From JBLHLB01 sp047618505 (GTDB lineage: Bacteria > Planctomycetota > UBA1135 > GCA-002686595): a stretch of 43,056 nucleotides of DNA. The notes under the pieces are model-generated. The model had not been told where the DNA came from, did not search any database, and saw only the letters and a program-made list of their open reading frames with translations. Location: positions 1 through 43,056 of the forward strand of contig JBLHLB010000004.1 in NCBI GenBank assembly GCA_047618505.1, read 5' to 3'. The translations under genes and the position numbers were made by a program. Below, in pieces: positions 16,650 through 28,000 of this stretch (position 1 is its first letter; the number at the start of each line of letters is the position of its first letter).

Positions 16650-18077
16650 ATGGACAATTGCCTTCAAAGAGATGTCGTGGTCATTGGCGGCGGACCGGCC
16701 GGGCAGAAGGCGGCGATGCAGGCGGCGAAGGAAGGCCGCAGCGTGATGATCGTAGATCGCATCCAGGAACTAGGGGGTGAATGTGTCCAGCGCGGAACCA
16801 TCCCCAGCAAGACCCTGCGCGAAACAGCCGTGACCTTGACCGCCCTCAAGAGCCGTACCGAAGGCGTCCTCCAGGTGGATCTGGGCGAAGACCTGAAGGT
16901 CACCAGTCTGATGAAGCGCCTGCGCTCCGTCTTGGCGGGACACCAGGACTACATGCGCCAGCAGATCGATCGCAACGGCATCGAGGTTTTCAACGGCAAG
17001 GCCCGCATCAGCGGTCCAAAGGAAGTCACCGTGGAGAAGCCCGGCGGCGGATCCCTGGTCGTCCATTCTGATCTGATTGTGATCGCCACCGGATCCCGTC
17101 CGCGCTCACCGGACTTCTTGGAGATCGACCACGACCACATCCTCGATAGCGATTCGATTCTGTCGATTATTTACCTGCCCAAGTCTTTGACGGTTCTAGG
17201 TGGCGGCGTCATTGCCTGCGAGTTTGCCACGATCATGACCGCGCTGGGAGTGGATGTGACCATCGTGGATCGCCATGACAAGCCCATGGGGTTCCTGGAC
17301 TCAGAGTTGACCGATCGTTTCCTGGCCGCTTTTGAGCGCTCCGGCGGCACGTTCATGGGCAATCGTAACCCCACGAGCGTTGTCTTTGATGGAGTCTCAA
17401 GCGTCGAGGTTCGCTTCGAAGATGGTGCCTGCCTGCGCAGCGAACGCGTCCTTTGCGCCCTCGGTCGGCAGGCCTGTATTGCAGGTCTCGGGCTTGAGGA
17501 CGTCGGTGTAGAAATCACCGATCGCGGCTACGTCGGCGTGGACGAAAACTTCGTTACCAGTGTGGAAGGCATCCTTGCTGTCGGCGACGTGGTCGGACCC
17601 CCGGGACTTGCAGCCACTGCCATGGATCAGGGGCAGCGCGCCATGCGCCACGCACTTGGCCTACCCCTGCCGCGTTCTGGCGCCCTTGTTCCCCTTGGGA
17701 TCTACACGATTCCTGAGATGGGTGGCATCGGTCAGACTGAGGCAGAAGCACGTAAGGAGCACGGTGAAATTCTCATTGGTCGAGCCTTCTTCCACGAGCT
17801 CGCTCGGGGCCAAATTACCGGCAACACCGAAGGACTCTTGAAGCTTGTCTTCGACGCCAGAGGGGAACGCCTCCTCGGGGCTCACATCGTTGGCGAAGGC
17901 GCGACGGAGATCATCCACGTGGCCCAGATGGCGATGCACGGCAACATGGGCTTAGACGATTTCCTGGAGAATACCTTCAACTTCCCGACGCTTGGGGAGG
18001 CCTATCGCGTGGCGGCGATAGATGCCCACGGCAAGCTTGCGAAGCGCCAGGACAAGGCGGCAAAAGAAGCGGCCTAG
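16650..18077 (+). CDS. sthA: Si-specific NAD(P)(+) transhydrogenase, soluble
   Basis: This FAD flavoprotein transfers hydride between NADPH and NAD+ in the cytosol and helps balance pyridine nucleotide pools. The 475-residue protein begins with the FAD motif GGGPAG (13-18). Where dihydrolipoyl dehydrogenases have two redox cysteines, it has C45 and T50 (GGECVQRGTIPSK), the pattern of the SthA/UdhA group. The second nucleotide motif is VLGGGVIACE. The C-terminal NFPTLGEAYRVAA lacks the HP of E3 enzymes, again as in SthA. It stands 57 bp after the HDOD gene and may share its transcript. This is clearly a different paralogue from the E3 gene at 2918. Confidence 0.92.
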   Translation: MDNCLQRDVVVIGGGPAGQKAAMQAAKEGRSVMIVDRIQELGGECVQRGTIPSKTLRETAVTLTALKSRTEGVLQVDLGEDLKVTSLMKRLRSVLAGHQDYMRQQIDRNGIEVFNGKARISGPKEVTVEKPGGGSLVVHSDLIVIATGSRPRSPDFLEIDHDHILDSDSILSIIYLPKSLTVLGGGVIACEFATIMTALGVDVTIVDRHDKPMGFLDSELTDRFLAAFERSGGTFMGNRNPTSVVFDGVSSVEVRFEDGACLRSERVLCALGRQACIAGLGLEDVGVEITDRGYVGVDENFVTSVEGILAVGDVVGPPGLAATAMDQGQRAMRHALGLPLPRSGALVPLGIYTIPEMGGIGQTEAEARKEHGEILIGRAFFHELARGQITGNTEGLLKLVFDARGERLLGAHIVGEGATEIIHVAQMAMHGNMGLDDFLENTFNFPTLGEAYRVAAIDAHGKLAKRQDKAAKEAA

Positions 18078-18262
18078 CAGCCCGTTGAAAAACAGCCGCT
18101 CCCCGCTCTGCCTCCACGAATCACCTGGCTGCATTGTTAGAAGAGCCCGTGTCAGAACCACCCGTTTTGGTGCAGCTACAGGTACTGCTAGGCGGGGAAT
18201 CTGTCGCCTTGCCGGGCGATCCGTGGAGACCACTCGGGAAGCTGCAGTTATTGAACCGATTG
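18074..18262. other. Intergenic region with an IS-end-like motif at the sthA stop
   Basis: The sthA stop is embedded in CTAGCAGCCCGTTGAAAAAC (18074-18093), which resembles terminal inverted repeats of some bacterial insertion sequences. No transposase or second copy is present in the remaining 170 bp. The only other structure noted is a weak TCGCC/GGCGA hairpin. The region separates convergent genes, but no strong terminator is visible. Confidence 0.3.
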
Positions 18263-19237
18263 CTAGGGCTTCTTAAGCTGCGTCAGTAGCTCGCGCCAGT
18301 GATCGAGCTCCACGGGGCGCGCGACATGCTGCGCCCGCAACTTGGATCGTTGTTGTAGTTCCGCGCGGAAGTCCGAGCTAGAGACAAAGCGCTCGAGGAG
18401 TCGGGCCAGCGCATCAGCGTCGCCTGCACCAAAGAGCCCGGGGTGATCGTCTCCAAGGAGGGCTCGGCAGGCGGGGATGTCGGTGGCGATGACAGCGCGA
18501 CCGAAGGCTAAGGCCTCTCCGACGGAACCGGCTCCGCCTTCGTGGAGAGAGGTGCAAAGCAGTGCGTGGGAGTTGCCAAGGACCTCGAGGGCGGCACGTC
18601 TCCGCATTGGTCCCAGCCATTGCACTCGAGCGTCAGCCTCTGCCGCGCGCTGCATTTGATTAGCCAGGTTGGTGTCGAGTGCACCGCCGACGATGACATG
18701 CCGTAGGCCCGTGAGCTGCGGTCGGAGCGCCAAGGCCCGCGCGCCCAGCAGCGGATCCTTCACTGCTCGTAGGTTCGCCAGAAGTGTGATGACGAGCTCT
18801 CCATCCCCGGCCGCTGACGCCTGACTGCAGCCCCGGAAAGACTGTGGGATGACGCGGACTCTTGGGGCGAGGTTGGCGGGGAGAGATTTCTTGGCCTCCC
18901 CAAAGAGGACGATTATGTGGTCCGCGAGCTGTAGCGATTGAAGCGCACTTGCCCGCGCCTCGGCATCACCGAAGTCGGTGCCCGTCAAGGCCACAATCAA
19001 GGGGGCGCCGCCGCGCTGTTTGCGCCAGCGTAGAACGCTCTCTCTGGACTTGATCGCGTGTAGTGCGATCAAGACATCGCAGTCTTCCCCGTCCCACTGC
19101 TTTCGAACGCGAACCACGCACCCCAATTCACGTAGGATCCCAGCCCAACGTAGGGCCGTTACACGATTCCCTCCGCGCAGTCCGGGGGGTGATGGGTCGA
19201 GGATTTGGACGCGCGCGCCCCCGTCGGAAATCTTCAT
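18263..19237 (-). CDS. senB: Selenosugar synthase-like glycosyltransferase (SenB family)
   Basis: A 324-residue GT4-fold glycosyltransferase. The N-terminal pattern PSPPGLRGGNRVTALRWA, then CDVLIALHAIKS and PLIVALTGTD, is the signature I recall for SenB (TIGR04348). SenB joins selenophosphate to a UDP-amino sugar to form the selenosugar used for selenoneine. The GT4 donor-site region HEGGAGSVGEAL is present. The start is the ATG at 19237, which begins MKISDGG; the frame continues upstream without a better start. It lies 10 bp after the M14 peptidase gene on the same strand. The usual partners, SenA (EgtB-like) and SenC (SelD-like), are not in the window. It could be a paralogue using another acceptor. 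Confidence 0.72.
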   Translation of the reverse strand: MKISDGGARVQILDPSPPGLRGGNRVTALRWAGILRELGCVVRVRKQWDGEDCDVLIALHAIKSRESVLRWRKQRGGAPLIVALTGTDFGDAEARASALQSLQLADHIIVLFGEAKKSLPANLAPRVRVIPQSFRGCSQASAAGDGELVITLLANLRAVKDPLLGARALALRPQLTGLRHVIVGGALDTNLANQMQRAAEADARVQWLGPMRRRAALEVLGNSHALLCTSLHEGGAGSVGEALAFGRAVIATDIPACRALLGDDHPGLFGAGDADALARLLERFVSSSDFRAELQQRSKLRAQHVARPVELDHWRELLTQLKKP

Positions 19238-19247
19238 CCTTGGGTGC

Positions 19248-22169
<2,922 letters not shown>

Positions 22170-22254
22170 GGGCACACGTTACGCGCTCTGGGCGCTTGCT
22201 GCGGGATCAAATGCGCTTCGTACAGCGCCCTCGCTGCACCTGGCTACTCCCTCG

Positions 22255-22986
22255 CTATTCCCCTGGGACGACCCTGTGGGCGATCTCGTCCTTATCCCAA
22301 TCAATCACCAGTCCACCGGCGATTCCGTCGGCTGACTCCTTGCCGTAGAGGAGCTCGCACAGGTAAAGAGCGGGCTCGAAGGAGCGCGCGCCCCCCTCGG
22401 AGGTGATGGTCTTGCCGTCGTGAACAAAACTGACGTCGTGAAGCACCTGGACGGCCGGGAACATCTCGGCCATTCGATCGCGATCCGAGGGGAAGGTCGT
22501 AGCCTCGCGCCCATCGAGCAGCCCGGCCCCAGCCAGGATGAAGGCGCCGTCGCAGAGGGACATGACCCACTCGGCCCGTTGGCCGCGCTCGCGCACGAAG
22601 GCCATGAGCTCTTCGTTCTCGAGATCCGTGTCCATGCTGTGCTCCGCGCTGGGAACCACGAGAATGTCTAGGTCCGGTGCGTCGGCCAAGCTGTAGTCGG
22701 GCAGGATTCGTAAACCTTCGAAGCTCCTGACCGGTTCGAGGCTGGGGCCCACCAAGACAACGCGCATGCCCGGATCCGTGTGGAAGATCGTGTGGTGGAA
22801 CATGTCCATGGGCGCTGTCAGCTCGGTGTTGTAGACGCCGTCAACAATCAAGATGCCTACTGTTAATTCGCGACCGGGATGTACCGATTGCGTTTGCCTG
22901 TCCTGGGCCCTGGGTGCAGTGCTGCAGGAGGTGCCTAGGGACGAGGCGAGTGTGAGGAGTACGAGGACGATGAGCTTCTGGTTCAT
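22255..22986 (-). CDS. DJ-1/PfpI-family lipoprotein
   Basis: A 243-residue protein with a class-I glutamine-amidotransferase-like fold. The likely nucleophile is C145 in VMSLCDGAF, and a conserved Glu is present at 55 (NTELTAP). This pattern matches the sensor-like domain of AraC-type regulators and isocyanide-hydratase relatives, but there is no DNA-binding domain. The N-terminus (MNQKLIVLVLLTLASSLGTSC) is a lipoprotein-like signal peptide with C21 as the probable lipidated residue, so it would act outside the cytoplasm. The ATG at 22986 is preferred over the open frame upstream. It heads a minus-strand group with the M14 peptidase and SenB-like genes, 85 bp before the M14 start. Confidence 0.82.
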   Translation of the reverse strand: MNQKLIVLVLLTLASSLGTSCSTAPRAQDRQTQSVHPGRELTVGILIVDGVYNTELTAPMDMFHHTIFHTDPGMRVVLVGPSLEPVRSFEGLRILPDYSLADAPDLDILVVPSAEHSMDTDLENEELMAFVRERGQRAEWVMSLCDGAFILAGAGLLDGREATTFPSDRDRMAEMFPAVQVLHDVSFVHDGKTITSEGGARSFEPALYLCELLYGKESADGIAGGLVIDWDKDEIAHRVVPGE

Positions 22987-23055
22987 GACGGCGGTATGGT
23001 AGGCGCGTAGCAACCTCCCGCGAAACCGCCAAAGGCCCTTCACCCGCCAGATCCC

Positions 23056-23610
23056 TTGCAGAGACCCTCGATCTACCTCCTTGGACTAGCCTCCATCGGC
23101 GCCTGTGCGCAGACCCCCCCCGTCGATCCCATGGGGGAGCCGCAGGCGGGCAATGGAGCCGAACCCGTCGAGATCGTGGAGGTCCCGGAGGCTGGGCCGG
23201 CATCTGAGCCGGTAGCCCCGCTGGAGGCCGACCCCGAGCCCGACTCTGACTCTGAGGAAGACTGGGCCACAGGCGTTTCAGATGACGGTCACTTCGAGGC
23301 GACCTGGCGCGTTGTTGGTGGTGGTCCAATTCCTGTCAACGAACACTTCGTCCTGGAACTCAAGCTCGCGCGCGTTGAAGAGGGCGGCCCGACTCCCTGG
23401 GAGGGAGCGGATCCCACGGTGCGGGCCAGGATGCCAGAGCACCGCCATGGGATGCTAACGCGACCCGTGCCAGTGGACGCCGGTGGTGGTCTTTACGAAG
23501 TTCCCGCCATGCTCTTTCATATGGAGGGCTACTGGATCTTGCGTATCTCGGTCCGGACCGGTGATGGTGTCTTGGACAACGGACACGCGACCTTCGACCT
23601 AAATATCTGA
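23056..23610 (+). CDS. YtkA/FixH-like lipoprotein
   Basis: A 184-residue exported protein. The N-terminus LLGLASIGACAQ contains a lipobox with C17. An acidic Pro/Glu/Asp-rich spacer (about 20-75) precedes an Ig-like domain of about 100 residues with RARMPEHRHGM and LFHMEGYWILRISV, which resembles YtkA/FixH-type domains (the MPEHxHGM motif). Such domains often sit near copper or cytochrome systems, and the His/Met residues could bind metal, which is inference. The start is TTG at 23056; no ATG is available in frame. The di-haem peroxidase gene starts 12 bp downstream. Confidence 0.75.
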   Translation: MQRPSIYLLGLASIGACAQTPPVDPMGEPQAGNGAEPVEIVEVPEAGPASEPVAPLEADPEPDSDSEEDWATGVSDDGHFEATWRVVGGGPIPVNEHFVLELKLARVEEGGPTPWEGADPTVRARMPEHRHGMLTRPVPVDAGGGLYEVPAMLFHMEGYWILRISVRTGDGVLDNGHATFDLNI

Positions 23611-23614
23611 GGAG
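23611..23614 (+). promoter_or_regulatory. Ribosome binding site fixing the peroxidase start
   Basis: GGAG lies directly after the upstream stop codon (23608-23610) and 8 nt before ATG 23623. It favours this ATG over the in-frame TTG at 23617. Confidence 0.7.
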
Positions 23615-23622
23615 CTTTGGCG

Positions 23623-24975
23623 ATGACATCCTCTAAATTGTTTCTGATCCTCGTGCCTTCGATTTTGGCTTTGAGTTTGCCACAGGCGGACGCTCCCCAG
23701 GACCAGGCGCAACTGGGACAGCTCGAGACCCGTGTGGCCTACACGGAACGCGATCTTGAGCGACTCCTGACCCTATCTCCGTTGCCGGCGCCGCCCCTGG
23801 ATAGTACCAATCGCTTCCAGGCCGACCCGCGCGCGGCTCGCCTGGGGCAGGCTTTGTTCTTTGACACTCGCTTCTCCGCTGACGGTTCCGTGTCCTGTGC
23901 CACCTGCCATATTCCCCAGGAAGGATGGGGGGATCGGCGGGATCGTGCCCGTGGATTAGATGACGTCGGACGCCATACACCGACGATCCTGAACGCGGTC
24001 TACAACCGCTGGATGTTCTGGGACGGTCGTGCCGACTCCCTCTGGGCCCAGGCCTTGCATCCCTTTGAGGAACGCGCGGAGCACGGTATTTCGCGGGTGG
24101 GCGTTCTGCGACGCATCTTTGATGACGCGGAATACCGGGAGGCGTTTGAGGCTATCTTCGGTGCTCTCCCGCCCCTGGGCGACAGCTCGCGATTTGCCGC
24201 CGAGGCACGACCTGTGGCAGATGATGAAGGACACGAGCATGCCCAGGCTTGGGCGCGCATGTCCACGGAGGATCAGGCCCTAGTCAACGCAGCCTATGCC
24301 AATGTAGGCAAGGCCATCGCCGCCTTCGAGGCACAGATCGTTTCTACCGAGGCTCCCTTTGATCGCTACGTTGAGGGTCTGCGCGAAGGCGATGCGGCAA
24401 AGCTCGAAGCCCTCGACGAGGCGGCCGTGCGAGGACTGCAGCTCTTTGTGGGCAAGGCGCGTTGCGTCCTATGCCACAACGGCCCCAACCTCACCGATCG
24501 TGAGTTTCACAGTACGCGCATTCCACCGCTGGAGGGCGGCGGTTCCCGTGACGCTGGGCGTTTCACGGGGATCAAGCTGGTGCAGGCCGATCCCTTCAAC
24601 GGCGCGGGCGAGTTTTCCGATGATCCTGACGGGTTAGCGCGCACGAAGGTGGCCTATCTCTATACTTCAGGCCACAACTGGGCTGAGTTCAAGACACCGA
24701 CACTGCGCCATGCGAGCGAGACGTTTCCCTACATGCATGAAGGCCAGATCAAGACGCTACGCGATGTCGTGAGCTTCTACTCTTCCCTGCGCGATGCGGT
24801 TCCGGTGAAGCACCGGACGGATGCCCTGCTTGCGCCGGCGAATCTCGTAGGGCGGGAGTCGGAGGATTTGCTCGCTTTCCTGCATTCCTTGACGGGTGCG
24901 GGCCTTGACCCTTCCCTTATGGGCGCGCCCCCTTCGCCGCTCCTTGAGGACTCAGGGGCGGAGAAAGAGGAGTGA
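23623..24975 (+). CDS. Di-haem cytochrome c peroxidase (MauG/CcpA family)
   Basis: A 450-residue periplasmic di-haem protein that by family reduces H2O2 or oxidises a partner with high-valent haem. A signal peptide (about 1-24) is followed by two CxxCH sites: CATCH at 92-96 and CVLCH at 281-285. A candidate distal Met lies in PYMHEGQIKTLRDVV. Other family landmarks are LGQALFFDTRFS, RHTPTILNAVYN and FWDGRADSLW. The C-terminal tail is acidic. It follows the YtkA-like lipoprotein by 12 bp, and its stop overlaps the molybdoenzyme start (GTGA). The physiological partner is unknown. Confidence 0.92.
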   Translation: MTSSKLFLILVPSILALSLPQADAPQDQAQLGQLETRVAYTERDLERLLTLSPLPAPPLDSTNRFQADPRAARLGQALFFDTRFSADGSVSCATCHIPQEGWGDRRDRARGLDDVGRHTPTILNAVYNRWMFWDGRADSLWAQALHPFEERAEHGISRVGVLRRIFDDAEYREAFEAIFGALPPLGDSSRFAAEARPVADDEGHEHAQAWARMSTEDQALVNAAYANVGKAIAAFEAQIVSTEAPFDRYVEGLREGDAAKLEALDEAAVRGLQLFVGKARCVLCHNGPNLTDREFHSTRIPPLEGGGSRDAGRFTGIKLVQADPFNGAGEFSDDPDGLARTKVAYLYTSGHNWAEFKTPTLRHASETFPYMHEGQIKTLRDVVSFYSSLRDAVPVKHRTDALLAPANLVGRESEDLLAFLHSLTGAGLDPSLMGAPPSPLLEDSGAEKEE

Positions 24976-27008
24976 GCACTGGGAAAACGATACGCCAAGA
25001 CGTGCAGAGCGCCTGCCCCCTCGATTGCCCCGATGGGTGCAGCGTCGTCGTGACCCTGGAGGATGAGCGCGTGGTCGCCATGAACGGCAGCCAGCTAAAT
25101 CCCCTGACCGCCGGTTTTCTGTGCGAGAAGGTGCGCCGGTTTGCGGATCACGTTTACTGCAAAGAGCGCGTTCCCTACCCGCTGATTCGCGAAGTCGGTG
25201 CGCCGAAGGGGCAGCCCGGTGGCCTGCGCCGTGCAAGTTGGGATGAAGCGCTGGGGCTGATCGCGGAGCGCATGGCGGCCGTTGCCGCGGACTCCGGTCC
25301 GGAGGCTATCCTGCCCCTGCACTTTGATGGGTCGAATGGACCCCTGACCTCCAACTGCCTGGATCAACGCCTCTTTCGCCGTCTTGGTGCGACCAAGCTG
25401 GAGACGACGGTTTGTGCCGCGCCAACCGGCGCTGCGGCCCAGGGAACCTACGGCAAGATGCCGGGGATCGCCCTCGAGGATTACCGGCATTCGAACCTGA
25501 TCGTGGCCTGGGGCGCTAACCCCGCGTCCAGCGGTACGCACTTTCTGCCCGGCGTTCTGAAGGCCCAGAAGCGCGGGGCGAAGTTCGTGGTGATCGACCC
25601 GCGCCGGACGCGTACGGCTCGCCAAGCAGACGTGCATCTGGCCCTGCGACCGGGCACGGACCTGGTCTTGGCCTTGGCGGTGATCCGTTGGTTGGTGAAG
25701 ACGGGGAACGCGGACCTGGAGTTCCTTGCGGAGCACGCCACGGGCTTTGACGAGTTGATGGAGCGGGCCGACGTTTGGAACCTCGAAAACGCAGCGCGGG
25801 TTACAGGCTTGACGGTGCGCGAGATCGAGGACTTCGCGAAACTGTACGCCGCTTCTACGCCCGCCGCGATTCGATGCGGATGGGGGTTAGAGCGCAACCG
25901 CAATGGTGGCCAGGCTGTCTGCGCCGTGTTAGCCCTGCCAGCGGTGGCGGGCAAGTTTGGCGTCCTAGGGGGCGGCTACACGATGTCGAACAACAGGGGC
26001 TGGGCCCTTCGAGACCTCACGGCAGGGGAGCCGACACAGAGACGCGCGTTGAATCAGAACAAGGTGGGACGAGCCCTGACCGAGGCCTTCGAGACACCGA
26101 TCAAGTTTGTCTTTGCCTTCAACCACAATCCGGCGGAGACCTTGCCGGATCTAAATCGCGTGCGGGCAGGACTCTCGAAGCCGGGGCTGTTTACCGTCGT
26201 TTTCGATGCGGTGATGACGGCGAGTGCGAACTATGCCGATGTGGTTCTGCCGGCCACGACTTTCTTGGAGCACGACGAACTTGTGCGGCCCTACGGCGCC
26301 TACGCTCTGCAGCGCACCCGCCCGGTGATTGCTCCGGTGGGGGAGTCGCGTTCAAACCTGGAAGTCTTTGGGGAGCTGATCGAGCGCTTGGGATTGTCAA
26401 AGCCCGGGGATGTGACGGATGCGGATGGATTGGTCGAACTTCTACTGGAGGGACAAGATGACGTTCTTGCTGCCCTTGCGGAGAAAGGCATCGCCTTCCC
26501 GAGCTGCGGTCAGAGCCCCGTACAGTTCGTGGACGTCTTCCCGATGACCGACGATCGCAAGGTGCACCTTTTTCCGGTTGAGTTGGATGAGGCTTCGCCC
26601 GTGGGGCTCTACATTTACCGCGAGGATCCGGCTACGGCTGAGTATCCCCTGGCCTTGGTTTCGCCTTCGACCGGGAAACGCACTAGCTCTACCTTCGGCC
26701 AGCTTCACCGGAAAATCGTGCCCTTGGAAATCCACCCCAAAGATGCCGAAGAGCGCGGAATCGAAGAAGGCGATACGGTGCGCGTTCACAATGAACTCGG
26801 CGAGTTACGCACCTTAGCGACCTTGACCGATGTGACCCGGCGGGGTGTGCTTGTACTTCCCAAGGGATTGTGGGCACACAACACCTTGGACGGCAATACC
26901 TCCAACATGCTTACCCCCGATTCCCTTTCAGACCTAGCCGGAGGCGCCGTGTTCAACGATGCGCGCGTCGATGTGGAGTTGCTGGAACGATCCGTGGATA
27001 GCGTGTGA
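24972..27008 (+). CDS. Molybdopterin (bis-MGD) oxidoreductase
   Basis: A 678-residue DMSO-reductase-superfamily enzyme. The N-terminal [4Fe-4S] ligands are C15, C19, C23 (CPLDCPDGC) and C51. C148 in ETTVCAAPTG aligns with the Sec/Cys that ligates Mo in formate dehydrogenases. The MGD-binding regions (VAWGANPASSGTH, VIDPRRTRTA, FAFNHNPAET) and the C-terminal molydopterin-dinucleotide domain are complete. There is no twin-arginine signal, so it should be cytoplasmic, unlike the neighbouring peroxidase. No small Fe-S or membrane subunit is nearby. The start is GTG overlapping the peroxidase stop; a later ATG would lose the Fe-S motif. Substrate not predictable. Its stop overlaps the next ABC gene (GTGA). 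Confidence 0.9.
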   Translation: MSTGKTIRQDVQSACPLDCPDGCSVVVTLEDERVVAMNGSQLNPLTAGFLCEKVRRFADHVYCKERVPYPLIREVGAPKGQPGGLRRASWDEALGLIAERMAAVAADSGPEAILPLHFDGSNGPLTSNCLDQRLFRRLGATKLETTVCAAPTGAAAQGTYGKMPGIALEDYRHSNLIVAWGANPASSGTHFLPGVLKAQKRGAKFVVIDPRRTRTARQADVHLALRPGTDLVLALAVIRWLVKTGNADLEFLAEHATGFDELMERADVWNLENAARVTGLTVREIEDFAKLYAASTPAAIRCGWGLERNRNGGQAVCAVLALPAVAGKFGVLGGGYTMSNNRGWALRDLTAGEPTQRRALNQNKVGRALTEAFETPIKFVFAFNHNPAETLPDLNRVRAGLSKPGLFTVVFDAVMTASANYADVVLPATTFLEHDELVRPYGAYALQRTRPVIAPVGESRSNLEVFGELIERLGLSKPGDVTDADGLVELLLEGQDDVLAALAEKGIAFPSCGQSPVQFVDVFPMTDDRKVHLFPVELDEASPVGLYIYREDPATAEYPLALVSPSTGKRTSSTFGQLHRKIVPLEIHPKDAEERGIEEGDTVRVHNELGELRTLATLTDVTRRGVLVLPKGLWAHNTLDGNTSNMLTPDSLSDLAGGAVFNDARVDVELLERSVDSV

Positions 27009-28000
27009 CAAAGGACGCCCGTGTGCGATTGGAGGGCGTGACCAAGCGCTTCCGTGATGTCTTGGCATTGCGCGATATCAGCGTTTCCTTTCCCCGGGGG
27101 ACCGTGGGATTGCTGGGTCCGAACGGCGCGGGTAAGAGCACGCTTCTCAGGGTCCTCCTGGGGCAGGTCGTCCCCGATACAGGGCGCGCCTGGATAGTAG
27201 GTTGCGAACCGCGTTCACGCAGCGGCCGATTCGAGGCCCGTCGTCGTGTGGGTTACATGCCCGAGAGCGACTGCCTCCTCGCCGGTGCGAGTGCCGTCGA
27301 GTTGGTCATCGCCCTCGGTCGCGTAAGCGGGCTGACCCGCAGCGATGCCATCATGCGCACCCACGAAGCCCTCGATTATGTGGGCTTGGACGAATCGCGC
27401 TATCGCCCCATGGATGGTTACTCCACCGGGATGAAGCAGCGCGTGAAACTGGCCCAGGCCCTGGTCCATGACCCGCCCGTGCTGCTACTTGATGAACCGA
27501 CCAACGGTCTCGATCCCGCAGGGCGTAGGCACATGTTGACGCTCGTACGCGACCTGGGCACAACCCAGGGCAAGGATGTGATCCTCTGCTCTCACCTGCT
27601 ACGCGATGTCGAAGCGACCTGCGACCACGTCGTTGTGTTGAAGGAAGGTAGTCTGCGGACCAGCGGTTCGATTGCCGAGTTGACAGCTGCCCAGGACCTC
27701 TGGATACAAGTGCGCGTCGAAGGGGACTCTCTGAACTTTGGGCGTGTCCTTGCGGCTGAGGGGATCGAACACGAAGTGATCGGAGCCGGCCGCTTTCGCC
27801 TGCGCGCGCCCGCCAGAGAGGGAGATCGTCTCTTGGGCTTGGCCCACGGCGCGGGCGTTGTAGTCAGCACCCTCGCTCCAGAACGCTCGACTCTTGAGGA
27901 TGTCTTTGTTGGAGCGCTCAGTGGAGATGTCGATGGGGAACCCGGTGGAGACCTCGCTGGGGAGCTCCCTGGGAAACTCAGTGGTCGGGGATCGAAATGA
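27005..28000 (+). CDS. ABC-2 transporter ATP-binding protein (first pair)
   Basis: A 331-residue ATPase. Walker A is GPNGAGKST (38-46), the signature motif YSTGMKQRVKLAQAL, Walker B VLLLDEPTNGLDP and the switch His lies in ILCSHLLRDVE. The C-terminal region ends in a low-complexity tail (SGDV-DGEP-GGDL-AGEL-PGKL) coded by a 12-bp repeat. The GTG start overlaps the molybdoenzyme stop by 4 bp, and its stop overlaps the permease start (ATGA). It resembles NosF-type and other ABC-2 ATPases; the cargo is unknown. Confidence 0.92.
   Translation: MTKDARVRLEGVTKRFRDVLALRDISVSFPRGTVGLLGPNGAGKSTLLRVLLGQVVPDTGRAWIVGCEPRSRSGRFEARRRVGYMPESDCLLAGASAVELVIALGRVSGLTRSDAIMRTHEALDYVGLDESRYRPMDGYSTGMKQRVKLAQALVHDPPVLLLDEPTNGLDPAGRRHMLTLVRDLGTTQGKDVILCSHLLRDVEATCDHVVVLKEGSLRTSGSIAELTAAQDLWIQVRVEGDSLNFGRVLAAEGIEHEVIGAGRFRLRAPAREGDRLLGLAHGAGVVVSTLAPERSTLEDVFVGALSGDVDGEPGGDLAGELPGKLSGRGSK
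27920..27979 (+). repeat. 12-bp degenerate tandem repeat x5 at the end of the ABC ATPase gene
   Basis: Five 12-bp units (27920, 27932, 27944, 27956, 27968) share a pattern close to NNTGGRGANNTC and encode five xGxx repeats. They add a Gly/Asp/Glu-rich tail beyond the normal ATPase end. Confidence 0.8.
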
